DNA from: Termitomyces sp. T153
Lineage: Eukaryota > Basidiomycota > Agaricomycetes > Agaricales > Lyophyllaceae
DNA length: 64,000 bases
Assembly (NCBI GenBank): GCA_018296165.2
Contig: JACKQL020000042.1
Location: 412,451-476,450, forward strand
Direction: 5' to 3'
Positions 47,141 to 57,398 of the stretch are shown in pieces (within the stretch, counting starts at the first letter, position 1; each line of letters opens with the position of its first letter). The translations under genes were made by a program, and so were the position numbers. Below the pieces are notes generated by a model. That model saw only the letters and a list, made by a program, of their open reading frames with translations, was not told the origin of the DNA and ran no database searches.

Positions 47141-48664
47141 TCAATTAAGCCACGGATCGTTCAGCAACTGCATAGCGGAAGGACGGTCCTTAGGATTAAG
47201 GCACAAGCATCGTGTCATAAACGCAGCGGCTTGCTCAATCTCCTCCGTTGAGAGGGCAACACCACACGCACGGATACGGTCCTGAATGGGCGTGTAGTCG
47301 TAATGTTTAAATTTGAGAAGGTTGCCTACCAGCTGGGGCTTAGTAGTCAATTAATGAGAAGCAGAAATGACGCACGCACCTTGCAAACTGAAAAAATCAA
47401 AAATACGATAACATCGTTTCAGAAAATCGATCTGGAAATTCTCGCCGCATAAGCAGATCATTTGATATAACAGGGCTTCTTCGTCGCTCTTGTTGATTTC
47501 TCCGTGGCCTTTAATCTCAAACAAACGTGTACTGGTAAGAGTATAGAATACCTAAAAATCATGACAGAGATTGGAATCATCCAGATGCGTGCTTTTAGGA
47601 TTTTATGCTCACAAGGCATCCGTATGTCCAGATATCAACAGATTGGTCCCATTGACCTCCCAGAATGACTTCAGGAGGTCTGAGATAAAGAGGCGTGATG
47701 TCGTCCGTGGTCTGTTTATCGACGATCTGGGCTATGTAAAACATGAGAAGAATTTGGAGAGTATGAAACAACCCATGTACCGTGACCCCAGTCTGCTATT
47801 CTGAAAGTTGCAGTCGCCAACTCATCAACAGTAGGATCAGGGAGCGGTTTCGAAACGAAGACTGTGACCATTCCCATCAAGCTCGGCGTCGGTGGGTACG
47901 TTTCAGGAGGATTTCTCTCGAGCCATTCAGCAATAGCGTGAGTTGACCAAGAGCTGCTAGGGGTGATCAATATGTTATCCAGCTTTAAGTCTGCTCAGAA
48001 GGTTATAATATAACGTTAGACATCTATGATGGACCTATCATATATGAACTAACCCGTGTGAGCGATGCCGCGCATATGAGCGTGTGCTATGCCTGATAGA
48101 ACGTGCCTTAACATTCGTTTCACGATTTGTAGTGGTAAGCTGGGTAGAAGAGAACGGATACCAGAACAGAGTAGATCCATGACGAGGCAAAGATGTTCTC
48201 CGTCATCTTCGCCGACCGGGTGATAGAAACAGGTTAATAATTTCGTAACAAACGGTGCTGGGGCCTGCGACGTTGTATCTGAGGACAAGAGTTGTAGAAT
48301 TTTGAGTTCAAGAAGTTTCTCTTCCCGGTTCAACTGGGAAGCATAGCCACTCAGTATTTTAATTGCGACAAAATTGTCATTCCTTAGTAAAAAGAAGATG
48401 GAATCAAACATTACTGCTTGAGCATACAAAGGTCCCAACTGACCGTAGATCGCGCGCGAGCCAAAGAGTCGCAGTCGTGCCAGCTCCAAGTTTGCCTACG
48501 ATTCTGAAGCCCGGTTTAGGTCCCAGTAATTGACCGGGGCCACCTTGATAGAAGCCACAGCCTTCAGAGGTGGGAATACCAAGAGGCTCTTCTTCGAATA
48601 TGAAATGAGGGACTTTGACTTCGTCTTGTGACATATCCGGAGCGTACGAATGCGGAGCGTGCAT
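47141..48664 (-). CDS. SRPK-like serine/threonine protein kinase, 411 aa
   Basis: Exons on the minus strand: 48664-48444, 48382-48054, 47990-47781, 47731-47613, 47551-47380 and 47325-47141, all GT-AG, joining to 411 residues. The kinase domain begins FRIVGKLGAGTTATLWLARD (glycine loop, residues 57-66), then FVAIKIL (Lys82), LVMDLL, HTDLKLDNIL (catalytic Asp184), ADWGHA in place of DFG (250-252), LRPPEVILGG, SVDIWTYGCL, and ends DRPSAMQLLNDPWL. HTDLK, DWG/DFG-N-type loop and the insert between them fit the SR-protein-kinase-like family, which is expanded in Agaricomycetes. At 411 aa it is shorter than canonical SRPKs because the spacer insert is small. Substrate unknown. Copia-1 lies 174 bp downstream of its stop. 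Confidence 0.87.
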
Positions 48665-49345
48665 TTTCAGACGAATATATAAGGCAAAAGGACTAGCCAG
48701 GAATCAAGCTATTTATGGACGCCAAAAGACAGAGCAAACAGTAAGCAGACGCCCACACTCCCGAGTCGGACAAGAAACTTATCAAATTTACTTAATCAGA
48801 ACAACAGAAGTTGCTTATTGTGTACTGTGAGCTTGCGGGTAACAGAGACTACAATCCTGATATGGAGATCTGCGACCAAGCCTCCTATTCAGGCGTGCTT
48901 TGAAGTTGAAGGAAATCAACATGTGTTCAAGTAAGTATGATATGTAGAAAAAAGTTGAAGAAAACAAGGGTTCCCGCTGTATTCTCGGATCATTTCTTTT
49001 TTCGGAACAATTACCTTATAATTTATCCCTATTTGTATATATATTGATTCCGGGTAGGAGGCACCTTCTTTGAATGAATGATCTCTGTTTATAACCGCCG
49101 GCAAGCCACTTTGCAGGGCTAAGAGGCGGGGGTAAAGTCGTGATAACTCTACGCCAATAATAACTAGTGGTGCTCGTCGCTGCGTATGGGTGAATGTGTA
49201 GTAATTCGTAGTAGAACTCTCTTCTCAGATTTTTGTGTGGCGGGTATGTTGCGCGGTCACGTCGCGAAGTAAGTCAGTAAAGCCTATGGTTCTTGGGTAA
49301 TTTCTGAAGAGAAGGGGTATTGGCTTGTGGCCAGGCCTATTGCAT
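48665..49345. other. 5' flank of the kinase gene
   Basis: Normal base composition and no gene. GGCACCTTCTTTGAAT at 49060-49075 recurs at 49346-49361, exactly where the decayed gypsy element starts. Confidence 0.5.
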
Positions 49346-50100
49346 GGCACCTTCTTTGAATACATGCAGACTCTGTCTGGGGACACAATGACACAAAGGA
49401 CTCAACTTATGTTGTGTGGAACAAACATTTCTTGGGCTTGGCATGTAAATTGTGTTGCTGGAGCCATTCCAGGACACATTGGACCATGACCCTGGTGTTC
49501 CTCAAGGGAATCCGAGTAGATCAGGATGTTGTTTAGTTACATAATGACAAATATGTTGTTCATGTTGTGGAAGATGTTGTTCATGAAGTATTGGAAGGTG
49601 GTGGGATAATTGGTCAATCTGAAGGGCATTATGAGGTATCCAAAAAGTCTATGAATGCTGTTTTCCATTTGTAGCCTAGCATGATGCAGATATTGTTCTA
49701 TCTTGATTGGGGGTCAATCTTTTTTTATAGATTTTTGCACTCTAAAGCTGGTCAACTGGATCTCCAATAAGGGGATGAGGGTACCAATTCTTCTTAAGGT
49801 TGAGTCCTCAGTAGTCAATGCATAGCCTCAAGGATCCATCTTTCTTCCTGGAGAAGAGGAACTGAGGCTCCAGCAAAGGAAGTGGAGGGTCATATGAAGC
49901 CTTTCCCAAGCATCTCATCAATATAGTCTTTGAATGCATGGAGTTCAGTTTCCAACATGTTGCAGACTCTGCTGAAGGGCAGTGAGGTTCTGTCTTTCAG
50001 ATCAACTTTATAATCACAGGGTTGATGGGTGAGAGTTATCTGGCACTGCCTTTGGAGAACATGTCAGCAAACTCATGGTGGGGGAACAACTTCTCAGAAG
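49346..50100 (-). pseudogene. Gypsy-B reverse transcriptase remnant
   Basis: In shifting frames: HEFADMFSKGSA, AGASVLFSRKKDGSLRLCID, WYPHPLIGD, FGYLIMPFRLTNYPTTFQ, LNNILIYSDSLEEHQ and VIVSPDRVCM, ending KKVP. These are the fingers, palm and thumb motifs of gypsy polymerases. The catalytic YxDD corresponds to a stop followed by LNNILIYS, so both Asp residues are affected. Confidence 0.8.
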
Positions 50101-50420
50101 ATTTGCTCTTCTAGCTTTTGTGTAGGTTCCATATCTCTAGGGCTCCTGTGTCTGCCTGTAGCTCTGCCAGGATGATGTGAAGTTGATAGGCTGATGCAAC
50201 ATCCCACATCAATGATGCAAAAGGGGTGGCACCAATGGTCCTGATGGTGTGCTGGCCCAGAGACTCTGGCAGAGTTTTGGGGTTGGAGGAGAGTTTTGGG
50301 GGTGAGGGCAGGGATGTTGGGGCCCATGGTACCTGTTCTATGGGATGTTTGGAGGAAAGAAGCCAGGAGGTGGTGAGTGAGGCCACATAGAGGGGTTTGG
50401 GGGGGCAATTATCAATTTGT

Positions 50421-50509
50421 GGAGAAGTGGGGAAAATTTTGGGACAATGGCTAGTCCATGGAGAAGTGAGGAGAATCCTGGGACAATGGTTGGTCTATGG
50501 GGAAGTGGA
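50421..50509. repeat. 39 bp tandem repeat, 2.3 units
   Basis: GGAGAAGTG(G/A)GGA(A/G)AAT(T/C) followed by (T/C)TGGGACAATGG(C/T)T repeats from 50421, 50460 and 50499. Confidence 0.8.
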
Positions 50510-52263
50510 AGGATTGATTTGCTGGAAGGGGGGGGTCTGTAAGGAGATGTTGGTCATGGATCTTCCAAGCCAAGCCCACCACCCACAACCTGACCTATCA
50601 GGCCATCAGAAGAAGCAGGTGAGCTGGCCCTAAGGCACAGTGAGCAAAAGGCAAGCATCCAGCAAGAGGCAAAGGCAGAGGGCAAGGCACAAGGCAAGGG
50701 GCTGCACTGACCAAGCTTTAATAGAGGGCTGAGCAACCCTGGGAACAGCTAGATAGAGTGCTGAGCCACATAGGCTAAGCCTGGCTGGGGTAGAACCAGT
50801 CTGGAGACCAGTACCTTTATATCAACCCCTCCTTGAGGTCCATTGACTTGATGGACAAGACTTTGTGGGTGGATAGGGAGCACTGCATAAAAGCAGAGTA
50901 GGGTGGTGATAAGACCCTACTCTTGCTAAGCACTGATTTCTGTTATTTCCTATGTTTTTGGTGACTTCCAGAACTTTTGGTGTGTAAGCAACATGACAAT
51001 CACATGACTTTGTCATTTGTAGTCTAAACTCTCAGACTTTCCCTTTATGACAACTAACCTCTAGCAACCCCCTAGTGAAGTCACCAATCATATTTCTTTT
51101 CTTGGTACTATTGGCATGATTTTCTTGTTACTTCATTTAGTTTTATCTATAAATGCTGTCATGTTTTATATACTACCATCAAAGAATTGCACCTTGTTAT
51201 TAGCCCCAGACTTCAGATCTAAGTCTTGCAATTTTAAAGCCTCTTTTTTCACCCTAGCACTCTCTCTATGAAGTTAGTGTCCTTGTTGTTTTGCTAGTTC
51301 CACCTTAGGGTACTATGGTTATCAAGTCTATGTTTTCTCCCTGAGCTGCTGCTGCAGTGCCATTGGACAATAAGGTAGATGATACCAATACTGCTTATTA
51401 TTATCAATGAGATTAATCTCATGCCATGGAGGAAGCTCTTCCTTTATTCCATTAACAATGTCAGCAAATTTTGTTTGCCACTGACTCCATAGTTAAGGGA
51501 TATCTCCCTCTGTGAGACATGGCCCCTTTTGTTTTCCCCACTGCTGGGTGGATTCTCCTATCACCATTGGCATTTCCACTGGCTTGCCATGTTGGTCCAA
51601 ATTGCTCACATAAGGCATTGATTCTTACTTCACTGTTGTCTGGAATGACAAGTTGTACTGTCAATGACTGACTTGCTTGTATCACTCTCAAATAATCTCC
51701 TTCACAACCTGATCTCTGTTGCCACAGAGATCTCTTCCTTTGTAGTTTGACAATCCACTCTGTTCCACAAAATAGGCCTATAGCCTTCTCAAGCTCACAT
51801 AGATGCCACTACTTCATTCCACTCCTGTGGCATGGGTGGGTCAAATGCCCAATTGAAACCAGGGGATGGCACTGGCCTATCCCTTAGGAACAGTATTGTT
51901 GATTCAGCTTGCATCAACAAGCCTTTTTCCTCATCACTGAAAAGGTCCTTGATGCTTGACCTTTGACAAAGTAGGCTGACATTCCAAGCTCTCAGCTCCA
52001 CTCCTTCCTTGTTGACCCTTGGGCTCTACTAAGGATTTGTCCTTGACTCTTGCTTTCTTCACTGGACTTGCTTTTGGAATTGACAGCTTCAGCAATTCCT
52101 CCAATTCCCCATGTACACCCCCATGTATTCTCCCCCTCTTCAGATCATCTTCATATTCTCCATCAAAAAGCAGCAATGCCAGGTGGTCCTGTGGCAAGCT
52201 TGCCACATCCAGAACCTCCTCAGCTACATCCTCTACTATAGGTTTAAACCACTCACCATGGAG

Positions 52264-52860
52264 TCAGTTCTTGGTTATTCCCTGCTGCTGCTCCATCAAC
52301 TGATACTGAGAGAGCTGTTCATCTGCATCTTTGACTGCCACCCTCACTGCAGGGGTGGCCTGTCCATTCACCATGACCTGATTGCTTTCAAGTTTCAGGG
52401 CCATATTATTTTTCCTCATGTAGGGTGTGCCCACAATCATATCATACCAATTGAAGTTAGCTACATCAACATACTCCTTGGACTTCATTCCAGGGACTCC
52501 CAGCTCAAAATACATGCCAAATTGCACTGTTGCCCAGCTGCCTGCAGTCTCCTACTGTAATGTCAATGGCTCCACTAGGCATTGCATGCAAATGTCATGT
52601 ACTTGGCAAAACTGTGGGGTTACCCCTGTGGTCATACTCCCCAAATCCCACAAAGTCTAGGCCTTATGGCCTTTCACATCCATGTATGTGACAAGGCACT
52701 CCTTGTCCTTGCACTTCACTTTCCAACAGTTCAATGGTTTAGGTATCAAATTCAAGGTCACCTTATGCACCTTCATCAGAAATGTTCCCATAGGTATGTC
52801 AAACTCACTGGCCAGGTAGTCTGTCAGAGCCATCATATGCTCTGATTCACTGTCTCACAT
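52264..52860 (-). pseudogene. Gypsy-B protease remnant
   Basis: ALTDYLASEFDIPMG precedes a retropepsin-like segment LWDLGSMTTG (DLG where DSG or DTG is expected; TTG from TCG would be a CpG change), then CQVHDICMQCLVEP, and NFNWYDMIVGTPYMRKNNM, the family's flap-distal motif. Stops lie after HKA and LTLQ. Confidence 0.7.
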
Positions 52861-53024
52861 GTAGTAGTCATTGTCATACACATTCATAGTGATGTACTCT
52901 TCATTGTCCTCTATGCTATGGACTTTGTCCATAGCTGCAGTGTCCTCCTTATTCTGGTCACATTCAAGACCTCCTTCATCCTCTGGCTCATTGCAAGGCA
53001 AGATTTGATATTGCTTCCCTGGCT

Positions 53025-54350
53025 CTAATCAGCAGTATGCACTGCTCTCACCTGTGCCTGTGGCTTCCTACTCTTACTCTTGGGCTTCTTGCAGTCATAC
53101 AAGTGGTGACTTTTGTCACCACACCAGAAGCAGGTTAGCCCTCCACTATCCTTGTCCCTAGGCTTACTGTCATTGCTACATTCTTGCTCATTACTACATC
53201 CACAGTCTTGGTGGAACCTGTTTCCTTTGGGCTCTTTTAGCCTCTGTCCTCTACTCATGTCTCCACCCCCTGGTAGGTGCCTTGCATCCTCCTGTGGTAT
53301 GCTCTTGCATACTATCAGCTGCAGGTTAGTATTCTGTGCCATGTCTTCCTTCCTGGCAAGGAAGGTCATTATTTTCCATGGAGTGACCTGGCCATCTATG
53401 TGTTGACCTTTCAAGCTATGCTGCTCAAAGTGTTGAGCTGTGTTTAATGAATGCTCAAACTATATTGACCATATTGCATAGGTGACAAACTCCTCTACTG
53501 TATTGACCTCTGGAGACAATCTGTTATCACAAATTAATACTCTTTGCATCTCCTGAGGAATTCCCTTCAGCAAAGTCTTGCAAATAGTCCATGCATCTGA
53601 GTATATGGCCATATTCTGTGATGATCAATCAACATATTATAGAATCCTTGTACACTAAGTCTCTTGGCAAATGCAGCAGCATAGAATGCCTCTTTAGCAT
53701 CCTGCATTGTTGATGGGCTAACAAACAAATTGTACAGTTTGATAATCACATCCTCAAATGTCCATTGCTGTCTTGCATAATTGTAGTGCAAGACATGATG
53801 TTGAAACCAGCATTTTACTGGCCTGTCTAGGAATTCTTGGAGGACAAAGATCCTTTTGCAATCCATTTTTTCTCCTCCATACAAATATGCTGCCAAATGA
53901 CAGCAGATATCCATAGTCCAATCCTCCAAGTTGCTAAACTTGGATCCCCCTCTATATGCCTGAATATGCCAAGGATCTGCCTTCCTTGTATTCATTCCCT
54001 CTGGCAGTCATAATGCAATGCCAACAGCATCATCAACAATGCTTGTCAACTGATGATGCATGTTATCAGTATAGGCTTTTGTGGCTTCCACCACTCCTGG
54101 CATCTGACTCTACCCTTGGCAGGGTCTATCACCAAAAAGGCCTGCACCTGTCATCCAGGTGTTACCATCTCCATTTGCCATGGGAGATACAGTGACTCTC
54201 AACCATCTCTACCCTGGCCATCCCAGCCCCCACCACCACTTCCACACCCTGGACCTCTTGAGGGAGGTTCATCCTAACCACCCTTACTCTGGTGATCCTT
54301 TCCATGATGGCTAATACTGTCATCACTCCCTTTGGGATCTCCATCTGCCT
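53025..54350 (-). pseudogene. Gypsy-B gag remnant with zinc knuckle
   Basis: A capsid-like region (53995-53567) has WTMDICCHLAAYLYGGEKMD and LDRPVKCWFQHHV; the downstream part (53414-53025) carries TCFWCGDKSHHLYDCKK, a CCHC knuckle. The N-terminal side (about 54350-54160) is Gly/Arg/Pro-rich in broken frames. Stops interrupt it. Confidence 0.7.
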
Positions 54351-54599
54351 GTGCAGTTCACTTCACAAACTGTCACTGCATGTCATCCACTGGTAGTACC
54401 CCTTCAAATACCATGCCTTGGTCATGTACCTTGTACCAAGGAATAACCTTGCATTCTCAGGTCCTGGTCACAGTTCTGAAAATCACTGGCAAGGGGTATC
54501 CTCATTGGTGCTGCTGGTGTCAAGGATTCATCCTTGATTCCTGACTTGAGGAGTACAGACCTCCTCTACATACTCAGCTGATGGATTCACTACCATAGG

Positions 54600-55984
54600 C
54601 ATTGTAGTTACAGTCTCCACAACTGACAGTGGTGTGGTTGGGTACCCTGCAAATCAGTGCTGGCATTGTCCAGCTGCTTGCCAAGCACTGAATTGCTTGT
54701 CTGTCTCTCCTCTCTGGTGAGGAGCAAAAATATTCCTCATGGCTTCCTGCAAATTGGGCAAGTCCGCACATTACAATGAATTTCTGTCTTTGGATTGGAC
54801 TCCAGATTTGGTCATTGTTAGGTGCATTTCCTGTGGATCATGAGATCTGATCATGTGCCTTGCCAGGTCAATGATGGCACATAACTTTCTATTGTACTGT
54901 ACAATTGTTCTTCACACTTCTGAAGCCTTTGGAGCATCATACCTGGCCTAGGAAGTTCCTCAGACACTGATGGCACTGGAACCTGCTTCCATTGGGAAAA
55001 TGGAAAAAGAAACCTGTTATATCATTTCTTTGACAGAATTTTCCTTTGGAAAAAGGCTTTTCCCATTCTTTAGAGCCTTTTTCTATTGGAAATGCCCTGT
55101 TTAGAAATGGCATAACAGGTTTCTTTTTCAGTATTTCCTCAGGAAATGCTATTGGCTGCCAGCAGTGAGACTTGTTCTCTTTATTAACTGTAACTATCTC
55201 TCTGGCCTTCAAGATCATCATTAATAACATAATATTAACATTAGTAACCTTCTTGTTAATAACAGGTAGGAAATGATTATTTACAGATGTTTTCAATATG
55301 AACAATGTGAACAATTGTCCAGAACACACAGTCAAACATCCCATATATCTACAGTGTTATCTTGTGACACTTGAGCCTTCTCATTTGCTGGTTGAGTAGA
55401 GTCCAGGTTTGCCTTGTTTGTCAATGGCTTCTCAGAGATCATGTCCATCAGGGCAACAGCATCAATGTTGATACAAGCATCCACTTCAAAGTCCTGTTGC
55501 ACTCCCACATTTGCAAATGCTGTGTTCACCACTGGAAGGTCCTCATCATCCTCTGATTCACTGTCAGGATCTAGCACAAAGTTGGAAAAGAAGCTATATC
55601 TAGATTCTGTCAGCAATTTTGGCACAGGTAGCTGTGAAGGTAGATGTTTCAAGAGATACTATAATCTCTCCAAGACTTGATCCAATTCCTGTGGGGAGAT
55701 CAGCTACAGTTCTGTGTAGGGCATTTTTGAGCCTCAGCAGCAAGATGAAGGGAAAATTTCCTGGGTGACACAATGGTGATGTCTGGCAATGTATTAGGTT
55801 CTACTAGACCCTGTTATGTTCCTCTATCAATCAATTTGATGTGCCTGGGTGTACACTATAGAGATAAGGCAATCTTTTCTGAGATATTCACATTTATTTA
55901 CATGAAGTGGGACCTGGATGAGGAGGGGGTGTTAATAACAGTTATCAACATGTTATTAACATTATATGTATACATATGTAAATA
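54600..55984. other. CpG-poor stretch with a foldback repeat, no clear gene
   Basis: An acidic frame at 55652-55332 (-) reads SFFSNFVLDPDSESEDDEDL and later VDACINIDAVALMDM; it could be a coding relic but I recognise nothing. The foldback repeat at 54991-55165 lies here. Confidence 0.35.
54991..55165. repeat. Foldback (MITE-like) repeat, copy 1
   Basis: GAAAAAGAAACCTGTTATAT at 55003 onward pairs with 55103-55129, whose reverse complement starts GAAAAAGAAACCTGTTATGC: 27 bp arms with two mismatches around a ~73 bp loop. Weaker pairing extends outward. The following ATTTCCTCAGGAAAT and ATTGGCTGCCAGCA recur in copy 2 near 63890-63920. Confidence 0.7.
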
Positions 55985-56367
55985 ATGGTTCACTTATTCA
56001 CTGATGGGCAGAACAAAAGGAGAGGATGTGATCCTTGCACATCAACCTGTAGTTGGCCCCATTGAGGCCCTGCGAGCCTATTACATTTGCAATTATGCCA
56101 GCATCACAGACCCTGTCCATTGCTCATCCTTGCCTTGTTCTTTTGACATGTAGAAAATTGCTGAATAAGATAAATGAGATTTTCTCATCTTCCAGGTTCC
56201 CCCTTGTCACTGGCCATTGTCTGTGTATAGGCAGAACCACTCATCTCCTGCTGGTGGGTGTGTCCTCCAACATCATTAAAATTCTGGGACACTGGGCATT
56301 CAGAAGCATTCCTCAGATACTGGAGGTCCCTGGAACTCCAAATCTGAGGGATTCTGGTCTTCTATGA
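55985..56367 (+). pseudogene. Tyrosine-recombinase relic (Crypton/DIRS-type)
   Basis: On the + strand, in two or three frames: GRTKGEDVILAHQPVVGPIE, ALRAYYICNYASITDP, RKLLNKINEIFSS, FPLVTGHCLCIGRTTHLLLV, IIKILGHW, and in the next frame EAFLRYWRSLELQ. This follows the C-terminal half of fungal tyrosine recombinases: the H-x-x-R box, the late H/W (GHW) and the nucleophile Tyr (RYWRSLE). The box reads HCLC where HSFR is usual, so the catalytic Arg is Cys (CGT to TGT would be a CpG change). The first Arg box and N-terminal half are not visible. Dead fragment. Confidence 0.7.
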
Positions 56368-57232
56368 CTTCACATTACTTGAGGGCTATCTTGACTCATG
56401 AGTGTGGGCTTTCTCTAATCTGGGTAAATACTTGCCAATTGTGCTACCCCCCAAGTGGTTTTCAGCACACCCATGTGTGTATTGATATAGTAATCTACAA
56501 TATGCTACTTCTGCCTTTCTATATATCTCTCGGAGTCATAGTAAGCAGCTGGATTGATTGGGGATGACAGAATAGAAGAGATGAACACGACAAACAGAAA
56601 CTGGTACAATAAAATAGCGAAAGAAGTATGTAGAATAAACAGAGATACATAGAAAGGAAAAAAACAAAAGACACGAAGAAAGACAAAGAAATAATCAAAG
56701 TCAATAATTGAAGGATCGAGGAAAGGGATCGATTGAAAGACATTGGATTGAAGGATCAATCGATCGAAAAGGAGTAAATGTGAAGGATCAATTTCAAGGC
56801 AATCTCTGGTACAACGGAATTTGACTTCATCTCGACAAGCAAGGGAATTGTATTCCCGAACTGCCCGAATCGATCGAAAGGAATGAATGTGAAGGATCAA
56901 TTTCAAGGCAATCTCTGGTACACGAATTCTGGCTTCGTTATGACAGTGGGAACACCCTTGACAAGCAAGGGAAGTGTTCCCGAACTGACTCTTAGTTGAT
57001 TGCTTGACGAACGCGCTTGCCGGGACCTGTCAACAAATGCCATCTCACGACGGGAGGCAGGAAGAGACAGGGCTGAGCTACGTTCATTTTCTTGTGGTAG
57101 CTTTGATTATACTATGGGTCGTTGCGAGCACGGCGTAACCGAGATCTAGGAGTAAGAATACAGCCGGATAAAATTAGTGATTCAACGGATCAACGAAACA
57201 AGGGCAATTTGGTCCAATGTTATAGATAGTGC
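56368..57232. other. Transition to normal composition, no gene accepted
   Basis: From about 56500 CpG becomes normal again. The minus strand of 56500-56750 looks like a T/C-rich LTR promoter region but I could not define ends. It holds the repeat at 56761-56921. Confidence 0.4.
56761..56921. repeat. Direct repeat, ~51 bp at 110 bp spacing
   Basis: CGATCGAAA(A)GGA followed by AATGTGAAGGATCAATTTCA and AGGCAATCTCTGGTAC occurs at 56761-56812 and 56871-56921. The sequence after each copy is also similar (GACAAGCAAGGGAA...CCCGAACTG). Confidence 0.8.
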
Positions 57233-57306
57233 TGTAAGTTATTGACCTGTCTAGTATTACAGCCGCACCTGTAAGTCATCGACCTGTCTAGTGTCATGGC
57301 CGTACC
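57233..57306. repeat. 37 bp diverged tandem repeat upstream of the tRNA
   Basis: TGTAAGT(T/C)AT(T/C)GACCTGTCTA then GT(A/G)T(T/C)A(C/T)(A/G)GCCG(C/T)ACC, twice (57233-57269, 57270-57306). Confidence 0.75.
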
Positions 57307-57317
57307 ATAATATTGTC

Positions 57318-57398
57318 ACACCAATGGTGAAGCGGTTATCATGCTTGCCTTCCACATCGAGGTAGCAAGCGGCAGGGGTTCGACTCCCCTTTGGTGTA
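57318..57398 (+). tRNA. tRNA-Gly (anticodon TCC) with a short intron
   Basis: The acceptor arms ACACCAA (57318-57324) and TTGGTGT (57391-57397) pair fully, with A as discriminator. The D arm is GTGA/TCAT, the anticodon stem CTTGC/GCAAG, and the T arm AGGGG-TTCGACT-CCCCT. The loop between the anticodon stem strands is 16 nt: CTTCCA, then CATCGAGGT, then A. Anticodon TCC is at 57351-57353, so a ~9 nt intron sits one base 3' of it, the usual place. T-runs follow at 57401. The mature length is 72. Confidence 0.85.

Larger units (their letters stand above)
49346..54600 (-). mobile_element. Decayed Ty3/gypsy element (Gypsy-B), CpG-poor, truncated
   Basis: Gag (about 54350-53025), protease region (about 52700-52264), a linker, and reverse transcriptase (50100-49346) are on the minus strand in gypsy order. 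The element is cut in the reverse-transcriptase thumb at 49346; RNase H, integrase and LTRs are not seen. The left limit is precise because composition and coding both change there; the right limit is approximate. Region 50110-51790 is too degraded to assign and includes a tandem repeat. Confidence 0.75.

Noticed and set aside
56505..56906. 133-codon minus-strand frame with hydrophobic runs
   Set aside because: Low-complexity T/C-rich sequence with a direct repeat; looks like LTR or leader sequence, no protein motif.
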